Positions 54,736 through 62,652 of a stretch of 64,000 nt of DNA are shown here, one piece after another (position 1 is the first letter of the stretch; the number at the start of each line of letters is the position of its first letter). The notes under the pieces were generated by a model. It was given only the letters and a program-made list of their open reading frames with translations, made no database searches and was not told the DNA's origin. The DNA comes from Rhodococcus sp. 14-2483-1-2. Its GTDB lineage: Bacteria; Actinomycetota; Actinomycetes; Mycobacteriales; Mycobacteriaceae. The stretch is taken from assembly GCF_002259405.1 (NCBI RefSeq), contig NZ_NPFW01000007.1:124001-188000 (forward strand), written 5' to 3'. The position numbers were made by a program, and so were the translations under genes.

Positions 54736-55818
54736 TCAGGCGAAGGCAGCGGCGACGGTCTCCGAGAGCAACGCACCGTTGTGCGTGCTCAGCCCGGCTT
54801 TGAGACCCGAGTCCGCCTCGCAGGCAGCTTCCCAACCCTTGTCGGCGAGTGCGACGACGTACGGCAGGGTGGCATTGGTGAGTGCGTAGGTGGAGGTGCG
54901 CGGTACGGCACCGGGCATGTTGGCCACACAGTAGAACACCGACTCGTGCACCTTGTAGGTGGGATCGGCATGGGTGGTGGCGTGCGAATCCTCGAAGCAG
55001 CCGCCTTGATCGATGGCGATGTCGACCAGAACCGAACCCGGCTTCATGCGCTGAACCAGGCTGTTGGACACGAGTTTCGGTGCCTTGGCTCCGGGCACCA
55101 GCACTGCGCCGATGACGAGATCTGCTGAGAGAACGGCCTGTTCGAGTTCGTACGCATTCGACACCAGAGTCTTGACGGCACCGCGGTACTGATCGTCGAT
55201 GGCGCGCAGCGCCTTCACGTCGAGATCGAGCACGGTGACGTCGGCGTGCATGCCGAAAGCGATTGCGGTGGCGTTCTTTCCGGAGACACCGGCTCCGATC
55301 ACCACGACGTTGGCGGGTCGCACTCCGGGAACTCCGCCCATCAGAACTCCGCGGCCGCCTTCACTGGACATCAAGTGGTAGGCGCCGGCCTGCGGGGCGA
55401 GGCGTCCGGCAACTTCACTCATCGGCGCGAGCAGCGGCAGCGAACCGTCCGGCGCAGTGACGGTTTCGTAGGCGATGGCGGTGGTACCCGACTCCAGGAG
55501 CGCATCGGTGCATGCCTTGGACGCCGCGAGATGCAGGTAGGTGAAGAGCACCTGCCCCTTGCGCAGGCGTGAATACTCTTCGGCGATAGGTTCTTTGACC
55601 TTCAACAGCAGCTCGGCCGATTCCCAGACCTCGGCGGCATCGGTGAGGATCTGCGCACCGGCGGCCTTGTAGTCGGTATCGGTGAACGACGAACCGGCTC
55701 CCGCTTCGGTTTCGATGATCACTTCGTGTCCTCGCGAGACCAGTTCGTGCACGCCCGCCGGGGTGATGGCCACCCGGTATTCGTGGTTCTTGATCTCGCG
55801 TGGAATTCCGATCTTCAT
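54736..55818 (-). CDS. ald: Alanine dehydrogenase
   Basis: 360 residues. NAD-dependent alanine dehydrogenase: L-alanine + NAD + water to pyruvate + ammonia + NADH. Start MKIGIPREIKNHEYRVA is characteristic; catalytic Lys in LLLKVKEPI (about 75), His in TYLHLAA (about 96), Rossmann motif VVIGAGVSGKNA, and Asp in VDIAIDQGGCFE (about 270). GGAGG precedes the ATG. It is divergent from an Lrp/AsnC-type regulator with 116 bp between, the same arrangement as ald-aldR in mycobacteria. Confidence 0.97.
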   Translation of the reverse strand: MKIGIPREIKNHEYRVAITPAGVHELVSRGHEVIIETEAGAGSSFTDTDYKAAGAQILTDAAEVWESAELLLKVKEPIAEEYSRLRKGQVLFTYLHLAASKACTDALLESGTTAIAYETVTAPDGSLPLLAPMSEVAGRLAPQAGAYHLMSSEGGRGVLMGGVPGVRPANVVVIGAGVSGKNATAIAFGMHADVTVLDLDVKALRAIDDQYRGAVKTLVSNAYELEQAVLSADLVIGAVLVPGAKAPKLVSNSLVQRMKPGSVLVDIAIDQGGCFEDSHATTHADPTYKVHESVFYCVANMPGAVPRTSTYALTNATLPYVVALADKGWEAACEADSGLKAGLSTHNGALLSETVAAAFA

Positions 55819-55934
55819 GGCGGCCTCCTCGGTGGTGGGTGACGTGAAGCCGTGGCTCCATCCGTGTAGGCCAACTATGAATTATCTACGAAATACCTGC
55901 AACGGATGTGAACAAAATTCTGTACGATCGCCAA

Positions 55935-56459
55935 ATGGCGAGCAATAGTTCATTCGAGACGGGCGGAGCGGGTACTCAGCCGAACGATGTTCGGTCGATT
56001 CCACTGGACCGGATCGACCACATCCTGCTCGACGAGCTCCGTCGCGACGCTCGCACACCCAACAACGCACTCGCCGCTGCGGCCGGTATTGCACCGTCGA
56101 CCGCACTGGCGCGGGTTCGCGGGCTCGTCGAGCGCGGCGTCATCCGCGGCTTTCACGCCGAGATCGATCCCGAGGCACTCGGGCAGGGCATCCAGGCCAT
56201 GATCTCGGTTCGGCTGCAAGCAGATGCTCGACGACGCATCAGCGAATTCGGATCGAAGATCGCCTCACGGAAGGAGACGCTGAACATCTACTTCATTGCC
56301 GGTGCCGACGACTTCCTGGTGCACGTGGCAACCGTCGACACCGCCACGCTCCGCGATTTCGTCGTCGAGAATCTCAGTGCCGACCCTGCCGTCGCCGCAA
56401 CCGAGACGATCCTGATCTTCGAACACATCCGACCGCGAAACACACACGCGGACAAGTGA
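55935..56459 (+). CDS. aldR: Lrp/AsnC-family regulator, AldR-like
   Basis: 174 residues. N-terminal HTH (LDRIDHILLDELRRDARTPN, then LAAAAGIAPSTALARVRGL) and a C-terminal RAM domain with IYFIAGADDFLVHVATVD. In mycobacteria AldR senses alanine and regulates ald, which is the divergent neighbour. The ATG at 55935 has a -10-like TACGAT seven bases upstream (leaderless); GTG/ATG at 55908 is the alternative. The AT-rich 116-bp gap probably carries the AldR sites. Confidence 0.9.
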   Translation: MASNSSFETGGAGTQPNDVRSIPLDRIDHILLDELRRDARTPNNALAAAAGIAPSTALARVRGLVERGVIRGFHAEIDPEALGQGIQAMISVRLQADARRRISEFGSKIASRKETLNIYFIAGADDFLVHVATVDTATLRDFVVENLSADPAVAATETILIFEHIRPRNTHADK

Positions 56460-56465
56460 ATTCGA

Positions 56466-58361
56466 TCAGGGTGCAGCAGGAGCGACCGGTGGGAACACCG
56501 GCAACGTGAAGTCCGGGAAACCCGGGATCAGAGGAGGAGGCTGCTGCGTCGTCGGAGGAACGCTCTCGACGGGCGGCGGAGCAGGCTCGGCCGTCGTCGT
56601 GGTCGGCTCCGGCGTCCACGGCTCCTGGTAGACCTCGGTCTCCGGCGGCACCGTGGTCGGTTCGACGGAAGTGGTCGGTGCCGGCGCGGGCGGCGGCAGG
56701 ACAGGAGCGGGTGTCACCGACGTGGGCGGTGCCGTGGTGGTGACAGCAGGAGCTTGGGTCTGACTGCGACTGACCGAGGTGTCGACCACCTGCGGTGTGT
56801 TCTGCTGGGTGAGCATGAACGCCGAGACGCCCACCACCAGCGCGAGACCGAGCGCGAGAACACCTCCGGTGCGGAGCTTGCGCCGAGCCCGGGTGCGATC
56901 GTCCTCACCGTCGTCGTCGTCGTAATCGGCGTCGAGCCAGTAGACGTTCTTCAGCTGGAACGGAACCGGCTTGCCGTCGTCTTCTGCCTCGGTCCGGGCA
57001 GCAGAGCCCTCGGCAGACGGATCCCCCGTGTTCGCGCTCACCGCAACGACCTCCCCGTCGACCCGCGCCCCCTGCACGTGGTCGTCGAGAACATCTTCCA
57101 CTACCGGTGACGTGTCCGGGACCGAATCGACTGCAACGGATTCGGCGGAGTCGGTGAATCTGGAGGATGCGAACCCTGCCGCCGTACCGGCGGGCTCGAC
57201 CGGCATCTCGGAAACCGTGTCCCGAGAATGCGAGCCCTCGGTGAGCGGTGCCTCGACCTGCGCCGCCGCGATCCAGGGCCGGGCGGGGACAGGACGCGCT
57301 GCCGTGGGAGCCGGAACCGGTCGGACCGGCGCGGGTAGCGGAGGCGGCACCGGAGCCGCCACCGGCTCCGAGTGCACCCGCGATGCGGGTTCGGCTGCGA
57401 TCGACGCTGTGGACTCCACCGGCCGACCGGCGTCCGGTACGCGTCGCGTCACGGTGCGTGTGCGCGAATGCGGCCGAGCGGCCAGTGCCGCTCCACGTGC
57501 CGCGACGGTCTCGGGCTCGGTCGGCACGATCGACGGCAGTTCGAGCAGCGGTCCGACGCGTTTCTGCACGATCGGCATGCGGGCACCGCCGCCGATCAGG
57601 ACGACGGCGTCGATGGGAACGTTGGCCCCGATCATCACCTCGCGCGCGAACTCGACGGCCTCGTCGAGCAGGTCGGTGATCAGCAGCTCGAAGTTCTCAC
57701 GCGAGAGCAGGATCATGCCGCTCGCATCCGGCAGGCACACGGCGTCCTGAGTGGACAGGCGTTCCTTGGCGATTCGGCAGCGCTTCTCGAACAGCGCCAT
57801 GTCGGGGTCGGTCGACTGCTTGCCGAGGCGTTGGAGCTGGTTGTTGCGCACGTAGGCGTCGAACAGATCCCCGCTGTACTCACCGGATCGCTGCGAGGCG
57901 ATGACGGTGCGCTGCACCAGGTCCACGACGCTGACGGTCAGTCCGGAACTTCCGAGGTCGAACAGGGCGACGGAGCTGCAGTTGCGCGCTTCGCCCGTTG
58001 CTGCCAGGTATTCGACGACAGCTTCCACCTCGTGGACCAGGTGGTAGTTGTGCAGGTGCGCCCCGGCGAGAGCAGCATGCAGCGCGTCGGCCTGGCGGGG
58101 GTCGCGGTACGCGACGCCGGTGGAGAGTTCGGGCTCGGTTTCGGCTGCAGCACCGATCGATTCGGCGGCCAGATGCGGAAGGTCTCCGCCGACGCTGTCG
58201 ATGAGTTCGTTGCGGAAGAACAGAGGCCGGTCGATGTCGGTGACCAGGCCGGAAGGGTCGGCGACGGGTGCCCCGAACTGCTCGGCTCGGGGCTGCGCCG
58301 TGCGCACGGCCCGGGTCCCCATGGACACCCCAAGCAGCACAGTCACGGTCTTCGGCCTCAC
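56466..58361 (-). CDS. Hsp70-like membrane protein (no. 4)
   Basis: 631 residues. ATPase-like domain: phosphate-1 degenerate (LLGVSMGTRAVRTA), phosphate-2 VALFDLGSSGLTVSVV (about 129), adenosine motif VVLIGGGARMPIVQ (about 252). Then a disordered Pro/Ala/Ser-rich linker of about 180 residues, an acidic stretch (DADYDDDDGEDD), one membrane span (about 495-517, GGVLALGLALVVGVSAFML) and a Pro/Thr/Glu outer tail. Start is GTG at 58361. It lies downstream of Hsp70-like no. 5, same strand, gap 160 bp. Lobe I is shorter than in DnaK. Confidence 0.85.
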   Translation of the reverse strand: MRPKTVTVLLGVSMGTRAVRTAQPRAEQFGAPVADPSGLVTDIDRPLFFRNELIDSVGGDLPHLAAESIGAAAETEPELSTGVAYRDPRQADALHAALAGAHLHNYHLVHEVEAVVEYLAATGEARNCSSVALFDLGSSGLTVSVVDLVQRTVIASQRSGEYSGDLFDAYVRNNQLQRLGKQSTDPDMALFEKRCRIAKERLSTQDAVCLPDASGMILLSRENFELLITDLLDEAVEFAREVMIGANVPIDAVVLIGGGARMPIVQKRVGPLLELPSIVPTEPETVAARGAALAARPHSRTRTVTRRVPDAGRPVESTASIAAEPASRVHSEPVAAPVPPPLPAPVRPVPAPTAARPVPARPWIAAAQVEAPLTEGSHSRDTVSEMPVEPAGTAAGFASSRFTDSAESVAVDSVPDTSPVVEDVLDDHVQGARVDGEVVAVSANTGDPSAEGSAARTEAEDDGKPVPFQLKNVYWLDADYDDDDGEDDRTRARRKLRTGGVLALGLALVVGVSAFMLTQQNTPQVVDTSVSRSQTQAPAVTTTAPPTSVTPAPVLPPPAPAPTTSVEPTTVPPETEVYQEPWTPEPTTTTAEPAPPPVESVPPTTQQPPPLIPGFPDFTLPVFPPVAPAAP

Positions 58362-58521
58362 TTCGATCGGCAGTTGTCTTCGGACGCGAAACAGCTCGTC
58401 CAGAGCGCCAGGCTACCGCTTCGGCCGAATCGGCGGGGCGCGCGCCCCGGAGGCGGGCGCACCCGGACGTGACGAAACCCGTCTCGCTCCCCATAGGGCC
58501 GGCACGAACCGAACCCGCGGT

Positions 58522-59994
58522 CTATTCCGGCAGCTCCGCATCGACAGCCGGTAGGTACAACTCGCCGTCGTAGGTGAACACCCGCTCGTACAGGTCCGCG
58601 TCGGACAGTCGAGCCGGCCCCAGGACGGGCAACTCGGCGGGACCGGGAGCGGCCCCGTCGGCCGGACCGGCGGCGGCGGAGAGCTGCGCGGCGAACGTGG
58701 AATCCACGGGAACCTGCTGCTCGATCAGAGGAGTGGGCGGCGGCGTGTTTCCCCTGGTGAACACCAGTCCCACCACCGCAACGATCAACAGGCTCACGGC
58801 GACGAGCACGGACGCATCACGCACCGACCAGGTGCGTGAGCCGCGGCGAACCGGCTCGGCGACGACACCGGGCTCGGGTACCGAGGGTTCGAGAACCGCG
58901 GGTTCGAGAACCGCGGGTTCGAGTACCTCGGGCTGCAGGAGTGCAGGTTCGTCGAGGTCGACGGCTGCCGGGTCCGTATCGAAGGTGGTCGACGGGATCG
59001 TCAGATCCTCGGTCGCGAGCTGGTCGACGGTCAGGCCGTCGACCATCCACTCCTCGACGGTGTCGAGGCCGGTCGTCTCCGGTGCATCGAGTGTGTCGGG
59101 TGCATCGAGCGTGTCGGGTGCGGTGAGCACCTCGGGCGCATCGAGCAGTTCCGACGCATCGTCCGGGACAGTGATGGTTCCCACATCGGCGTCGAGGGGG
59201 GCTTCGACGGGTCTTTCGTCGAGTGCCGCCCCCTTGGCGACGGCCATCGCAGGCGCGTCGGGCACATGGACGGGGACGTTCCACTTGTCTTCGATGATGG
59301 TGCGCACCGCGGGAATGCCTGCACCGCCGCCGATCAGCAGTACTGCGTCGGGGGCCTGCTTGGAGGCCCAGTCCAATGCATCTGAGACGAGCGGGGTGAT
59401 CTCTCGCTCGAATTCTTTACGGCTGAGCAACATCGGACCGCGGTTGGGTGCCCGGACGCCAACCGACGAGCTGACCAGCTCTTTGAGCTCGCGGAAGAAG
59501 GCCTGGTACTCCTGATCGCCCTCGGGTCCGACCGGAGCAGGGAGGATGCCCTTGGCCATCACGATGCCTCGAACCACTTCGTCGAAGCGGTCGCCACTGA
59601 TGTCGACGGTGCGTGCGGTCCACTCGACGTACTCGCCCGCGACATCGAGTGCGGTTGCCGAGAGCCCCTTCTTGCCCAGGTCGACGACCAGCACGTAGTC
59701 CTTGTCGGCCAGTTCCGGAACGGTCCGGGCGTAGGCGAGCAGGGCGCGGGACTCCTCGACCATTCGGGCTTTCGGAACGGTGCCGTCGCCGAGGGTCTCC
59801 AGCAGCGCCGTCACCGCTGCGGTGTCCCATCCGGCCAGCACGATGTCTTCGAACGGCCCGAGGTCGACGAGCTTGCCGGGCAGCAGGTCGTGGGCACCCT
59901 CGGCATCGATGGAGTCCTCGACGCGGCGGCCGTCGGCGATGTACGCGATGCGCACGGCACCGGTACCCACTGACACCCCGCAGACTCCACCCAT
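58522..59994 (-). CDS. Hsp70-like membrane protein (no. 5)
   Basis: 490 residues. Phosphate-1 is the least degenerate of the set (VCGVSVGTGAVRIA); phosphate-2 VLVVDLGKKGLSATAL (about 100) and adenosine motif VLLIGGGAGIPAVRT (about 216) are clear. A linker with repeated short acidic units (DTLDAPDTLDAPET, EPAVLEPAVLEP) precedes the membrane span (about 393-412) and a short outer domain ending with TYDGELYLPAVDAELPE, which is not low complexity and may be folded. ATG at 59994. Divergent from the carrier-protein cluster, sharing a 250-bp control region. Confidence 0.86.
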   Translation of the reverse strand: MGGVCGVSVGTGAVRIAYIADGRRVEDSIDAEGAHDLLPGKLVDLGPFEDIVLAGWDTAAVTALLETLGDGTVPKARMVEESRALLAYARTVPELADKDYVLVVDLGKKGLSATALDVAGEYVEWTARTVDISGDRFDEVVRGIVMAKGILPAPVGPEGDQEYQAFFRELKELVSSSVGVRAPNRGPMLLSRKEFEREITPLVSDALDWASKQAPDAVLLIGGGAGIPAVRTIIEDKWNVPVHVPDAPAMAVAKGAALDERPVEAPLDADVGTITVPDDASELLDAPEVLTAPDTLDAPDTLDAPETTGLDTVEEWMVDGLTVDQLATEDLTIPSTTFDTDPAAVDLDEPALLQPEVLEPAVLEPAVLEPSVPEPGVVAEPVRRGSRTWSVRDASVLVAVSLLIVAVVGLVFTRGNTPPPTPLIEQQVPVDSTFAAQLSAAAGPADGAAPGPAELPVLGPARLSDADLYERVFTYDGELYLPAVDAELPE

Positions 59995-60116
59995 CGACCA
60001 GACAGTCCTTCACAAATTGTGTTTCGACGCCCGATCCGGCGCCCGTACGAGCCCCCGCTCCACTCGAAGTGTACGGCGGTCAAGAAGCCCGATGCGGGCA
60101 TCCCGGTAACGCTACT

Positions 60117-60161
60117 AAACAATCTACGATATTGTTTGGAGGGGTCTGGGGAGACTTTGGG
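60117..60161. promoter_or_regulatory. Inverted repeat plus G-rich motif similar to the iniB control region
   Basis: AAACAAT-CTACGAT-ATTGTTT is a perfect 7-bp inverted repeat (60117-60137), directly followed by AGGGGTCTGGGGAGACTTTGGG (60140-60161, split here only for reading: AGGGGTCTGGGG and AGACTTTGGG). The iniB/Hsp70-like region has AGGGGATCTGGGCG then CTTTGGGGG at 31587-31609. Between divergent Hsp70-like no. 5 and the carrier-protein gene. A second short palindrome CACAAATTGTG is at 60011-60021. Confidence 0.5.
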
Positions 60162-60244
60162 TCGAAAAGGCGCACAGCCAGCCGACCCTGAGTCGACGAC
60201 GAGGCCGTCCGGTCTCGTGGTTAACGCGATCGGTGGAGGTTTCG

Positions 60245-60502
60245 ATGCAGACGCTCAATGCTCACGACGTGGTTCGAGTGCGAACCGTGCTGGAGAAATT
60301 CGGAAAGCTTCCGGTTCCCGTGGAGGGCATCGACGAGGCCGCCGATCTCTACGACAGCGGTCTCACCTCGCACGCCAGCGTCAACGTCATGATCGCGCTC
60401 GAGGACGAATTCGACGTCGAGTTCCCCGACACCATGCTGCAGAAGTCGACGTTCGGCAGCATCAGCGCGATCGCCGCGGCCATCGCCCAGCTGACGGACT
60501 GA
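60245..60502 (+). CDS. Acyl/peptidyl carrier protein
   Basis: 85 residues, the usual length of an ACP. The helix-2 region DSGLTSHASVNVMIALEDEF aligns with the phosphopantetheine site of ACPs; the attachment Ser would be the one in GLTSHA (about residue 42), where the usual preceding Asp is Thr. GGAGG precedes the ATG at 60245. It is followed four bases later by an acyl-CoA-dehydrogenase homologue and then by an amino acid:carrier-protein ligase, its likely loading enzyme. Confidence 0.88.
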   Translation: MQTLNAHDVVRVRTVLEKFGKLPVPVEGIDEAADLYDSGLTSHASVNVMIALEDEFDVEFPDTMLQKSTFGSISAIAAAIAQLTD

Positions 60503-60506
60503 GACC

Positions 60507-61661
60507 ATGACCACCGTCTACGAGAGCTCGATCGACCAGTCGATCACCGACGTGCTGGCCGTACTGCGGACCTATGCCGACGAGGTCGACCGCGATGCCC
60601 GTTTTCCCACCGAATCGGTGGATGCGCTGCGCGACGCCGGCCTGCTCGGGGTCGGAATTCCGCGGGAGTTCGGCGGAGGCGGGGCAACACTGACCGACAT
60701 CGCCCGGATCTCGCGCGCCCTCGGTGCCGAGTGTGCATCGACGGCGATGATCTTCGTGATGCATCAGTCGCAGGTGCTCAGCATCGTCCGCCACGGCAAG
60801 TCCGACGCCATGGCAGACCTGCAGCGTCGCATTGTGACCGATCGCATACTGGTGGCGTCGGCCACCACCGAGATCAACATCGGTGGCGACGTCCGTTCGA
60901 GCAGCTGTGCGGTGGAGTACGACGGAGAGCAGATCACGCTCAGCAAGAACGCACCGGTCATCTCGTACGGCGAGTACGCACAGATCGTGTTGGCGACGGC
61001 GCGGCGCAGCGTCGACAGCCCGCCGAGCGATCAGGTGCTCGTGGTGTGCGAGAAGCCCGACGTGACGCTCGTCAAGACCGGCACCTGGGACACCCTCGGC
61101 TTCCGTGGCACCTGCAGCCCCGGCTTCATGCTGGACGCACGCACCACGACGTCGAACATCCTGGGCGACAACTACGGCGATATCTCCGCTCAGACCATGC
61201 TTCCGGTTGCGCACGTGCTGTGGGGATCGGCGTGGCTCGGCATCGCCGACGCGGCTGTCACCAAGGCCCGCAAGTCGGTGCAGAAGGCCGCACGCAAGAC
61301 TCCGGGAACGCCGCCGCCGAGCGCGCTTCGCCTCGCGGAGCTGATGGTGGTGCACGAGCAGTTGGTGGACACGGTGTTCGGTGCCGCAGCCAAGTTCGAG
61401 GCCGTCGCCGACAGTCCGGCCGAGCTCGGAGCCATCGGCTTCGCGCTCAAGATCAACAACGTCAAGGTCACCGCGTCGACGCTCGTCATCGACATCGTCG
61501 GCAAGGCACTCCAGATCTGCGGCATCTCCGGGTACCGACAGGACGGCGAGATGAGCATCGGCCGTCATCTTCGGGACGCGCACGGGTCCGCGATCATGGT
61601 CAGCAACGAACGCATCCTGGGGCACAACGCCCAGCTCTCCCTCGTCTACAAGGGAAAATAA
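60507..61661 (+). CDS. Acyl-CoA-dehydrogenase-family flavoenzyme (possible aminoacyl-carrier-protein dehydrogenase)
   Basis: 384 residues. N-terminal helical domain with GVGIPREFGGGGATLTDIARI, middle beta-domain with TTEINIGGDVRSSSCAV-type and WDTLGFRGTCSPGF segments, and C-terminal helical domain with the IDIVGKALQICGISGYRQDGEM-type FAD/subunit motif. The typical catalytic Glu cannot be placed with certainty. In this context (ACP before it, aminoacyl:ACP ligase after it, TAATG overlap) its substrate may be an acyl or aminoacyl thioester on the carrier protein rather than a CoA ester; this is inference. Confidence 0.85.
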   Translation: MTTVYESSIDQSITDVLAVLRTYADEVDRDARFPTESVDALRDAGLLGVGIPREFGGGGATLTDIARISRALGAECASTAMIFVMHQSQVLSIVRHGKSDAMADLQRRIVTDRILVASATTEINIGGDVRSSSCAVEYDGEQITLSKNAPVISYGEYAQIVLATARRSVDSPPSDQVLVVCEKPDVTLVKTGTWDTLGFRGTCSPGFMLDARTTTSNILGDNYGDISAQTMLPVAHVLWGSAWLGIADAAVTKARKSVQKAARKTPGTPPPSALRLAELMVVHEQLVDTVFGAAAKFEAVADSPAELGAIGFALKINNVKVTASTLVIDIVGKALQICGISGYRQDGEMSIGRHLRDAHGSAIMVSNERILGHNAQLSLVYKGK

Positions 61662-62608
61662 TGACCACCACACACTCCGCACCGGAGACAGACATCAGCG
61701 AACTCGACTCCGCCCGAGCGTCTTTTCGCGCCGAGCTGATCGACGCCGGCTTGCTGGTACCCAGCTCGATCCCCGGTTTGTACGGGCGCAGTGGCGAATT
61801 CGAGGACATCATCGAGTTCGTCGACGCCCGCGTCACCGAGGCCGGGGTCGCCGAGCACGGCCGTCAGGCCACGCGGTTCCGATTCGCTCCGGTCTTCCCC
61901 CGGGAAGCGTTCGAGCGCACCGACTACATTGCGTCTTTCCCCAACCTCACCGGTGCCATCAACACGTTCGAGGGCGACAACAAGGAACATGCAGCGTTGT
62001 TGGCGGAGAGGTCCGACGGAAAGGACTGGGATCACTTTCTGCATTCGGCGGGCACCATGCTGGTCTCGGCCGCCTGCCATCCGTCGTACTCGATGCTCAC
62101 CGGCACGCTGCCCGAAGAGGGCACGCTGATGGACATCTACGGCTACTGCTTCCGGCACGAGCCCGCGGTGGATCCGGCTCGGATGCAGGCATTTCGGATG
62201 CACGAGTTCGTTCGGGTCGGCACCCCCGACGAGGCGGTCGCACACCGCGAACGCTGGGTACCGCGCGGCCTCCAGGTACTGGCAGATCTGGGACTGGAAG
62301 CCGAGGCGGTCATCGCCAACGACCCCTTCTTCGGTCGAGCCGGACGCATGCTCGCGGCGAACCAGCGCAACGAGAACCTCAAGACCGAGCTGGTCGTCAA
62401 GCTCTACGGAGATCTCGACGAGGGCACCGCGGTCGTCTCGTGCAACTGCCACCGTGATCACTTCGGGCACACCTTCGGCATCGAGACCGCCGACGGCGAA
62501 CCCGCCCACAGCGCATGCGTCGGTTTCGGCATGGAACGCATCGCACTGGCGATGCTCCGCACCCACGGACTCGATCGGTCGGGCTGGCCTGCCGCACTGC
62601 GCAACTGA
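61661..62608 (+). CDS. Amino acid:[carrier protein] ligase (seryl-tRNA-synthetase-like)
   Basis: 315 residues. It matches the small class II aaRS homologues that lack the tRNA-binding arm and load amino acids onto carrier proteins (Bll0957-type). Motif 2-like FRHEPAVDPARMQAFRMHEFVRVG is split around residues 170-190; conserved Cys residues (SAACHPS, VSCNCHRDH) fit the zinc-dependent active site of the family; motif 3 is CVGFGMERIALAML. It activates an amino acid (often Gly or Ala) with ATP and transfers it to the phosphopantetheine arm. Translationally coupled to the dehydrogenase. Confidence 0.9.
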   Translation: MTTTHSAPETDISELDSARASFRAELIDAGLLVPSSIPGLYGRSGEFEDIIEFVDARVTEAGVAEHGRQATRFRFAPVFPREAFERTDYIASFPNLTGAINTFEGDNKEHAALLAERSDGKDWDHFLHSAGTMLVSAACHPSYSMLTGTLPEEGTLMDIYGYCFRHEPAVDPARMQAFRMHEFVRVGTPDEAVAHRERWVPRGLQVLADLGLEAEAVIANDPFFGRAGRMLAANQRNENLKTELVVKLYGDLDEGTAVVSCNCHRDHFGHTFGIETADGEPAHSACVGFGMERIALAMLRTHGLDRSGWPAALRN

Positions 62609-62625
62609 CCGACACCGCTCCACCC

Positions 62626-62637
62626 GTGTACGTACAC
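62626..62637. repeat. 12-bp perfect palindrome
   Basis: GTGTACGTACAC lies between the ligase stop and the hydrolase GTG at 62653. It also contains an alternative in-frame GTG start (62626). It could be an operator or chance. Confidence 0.35.
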
Positions 62638-62652
62638 GAAGGACTCATCGAA

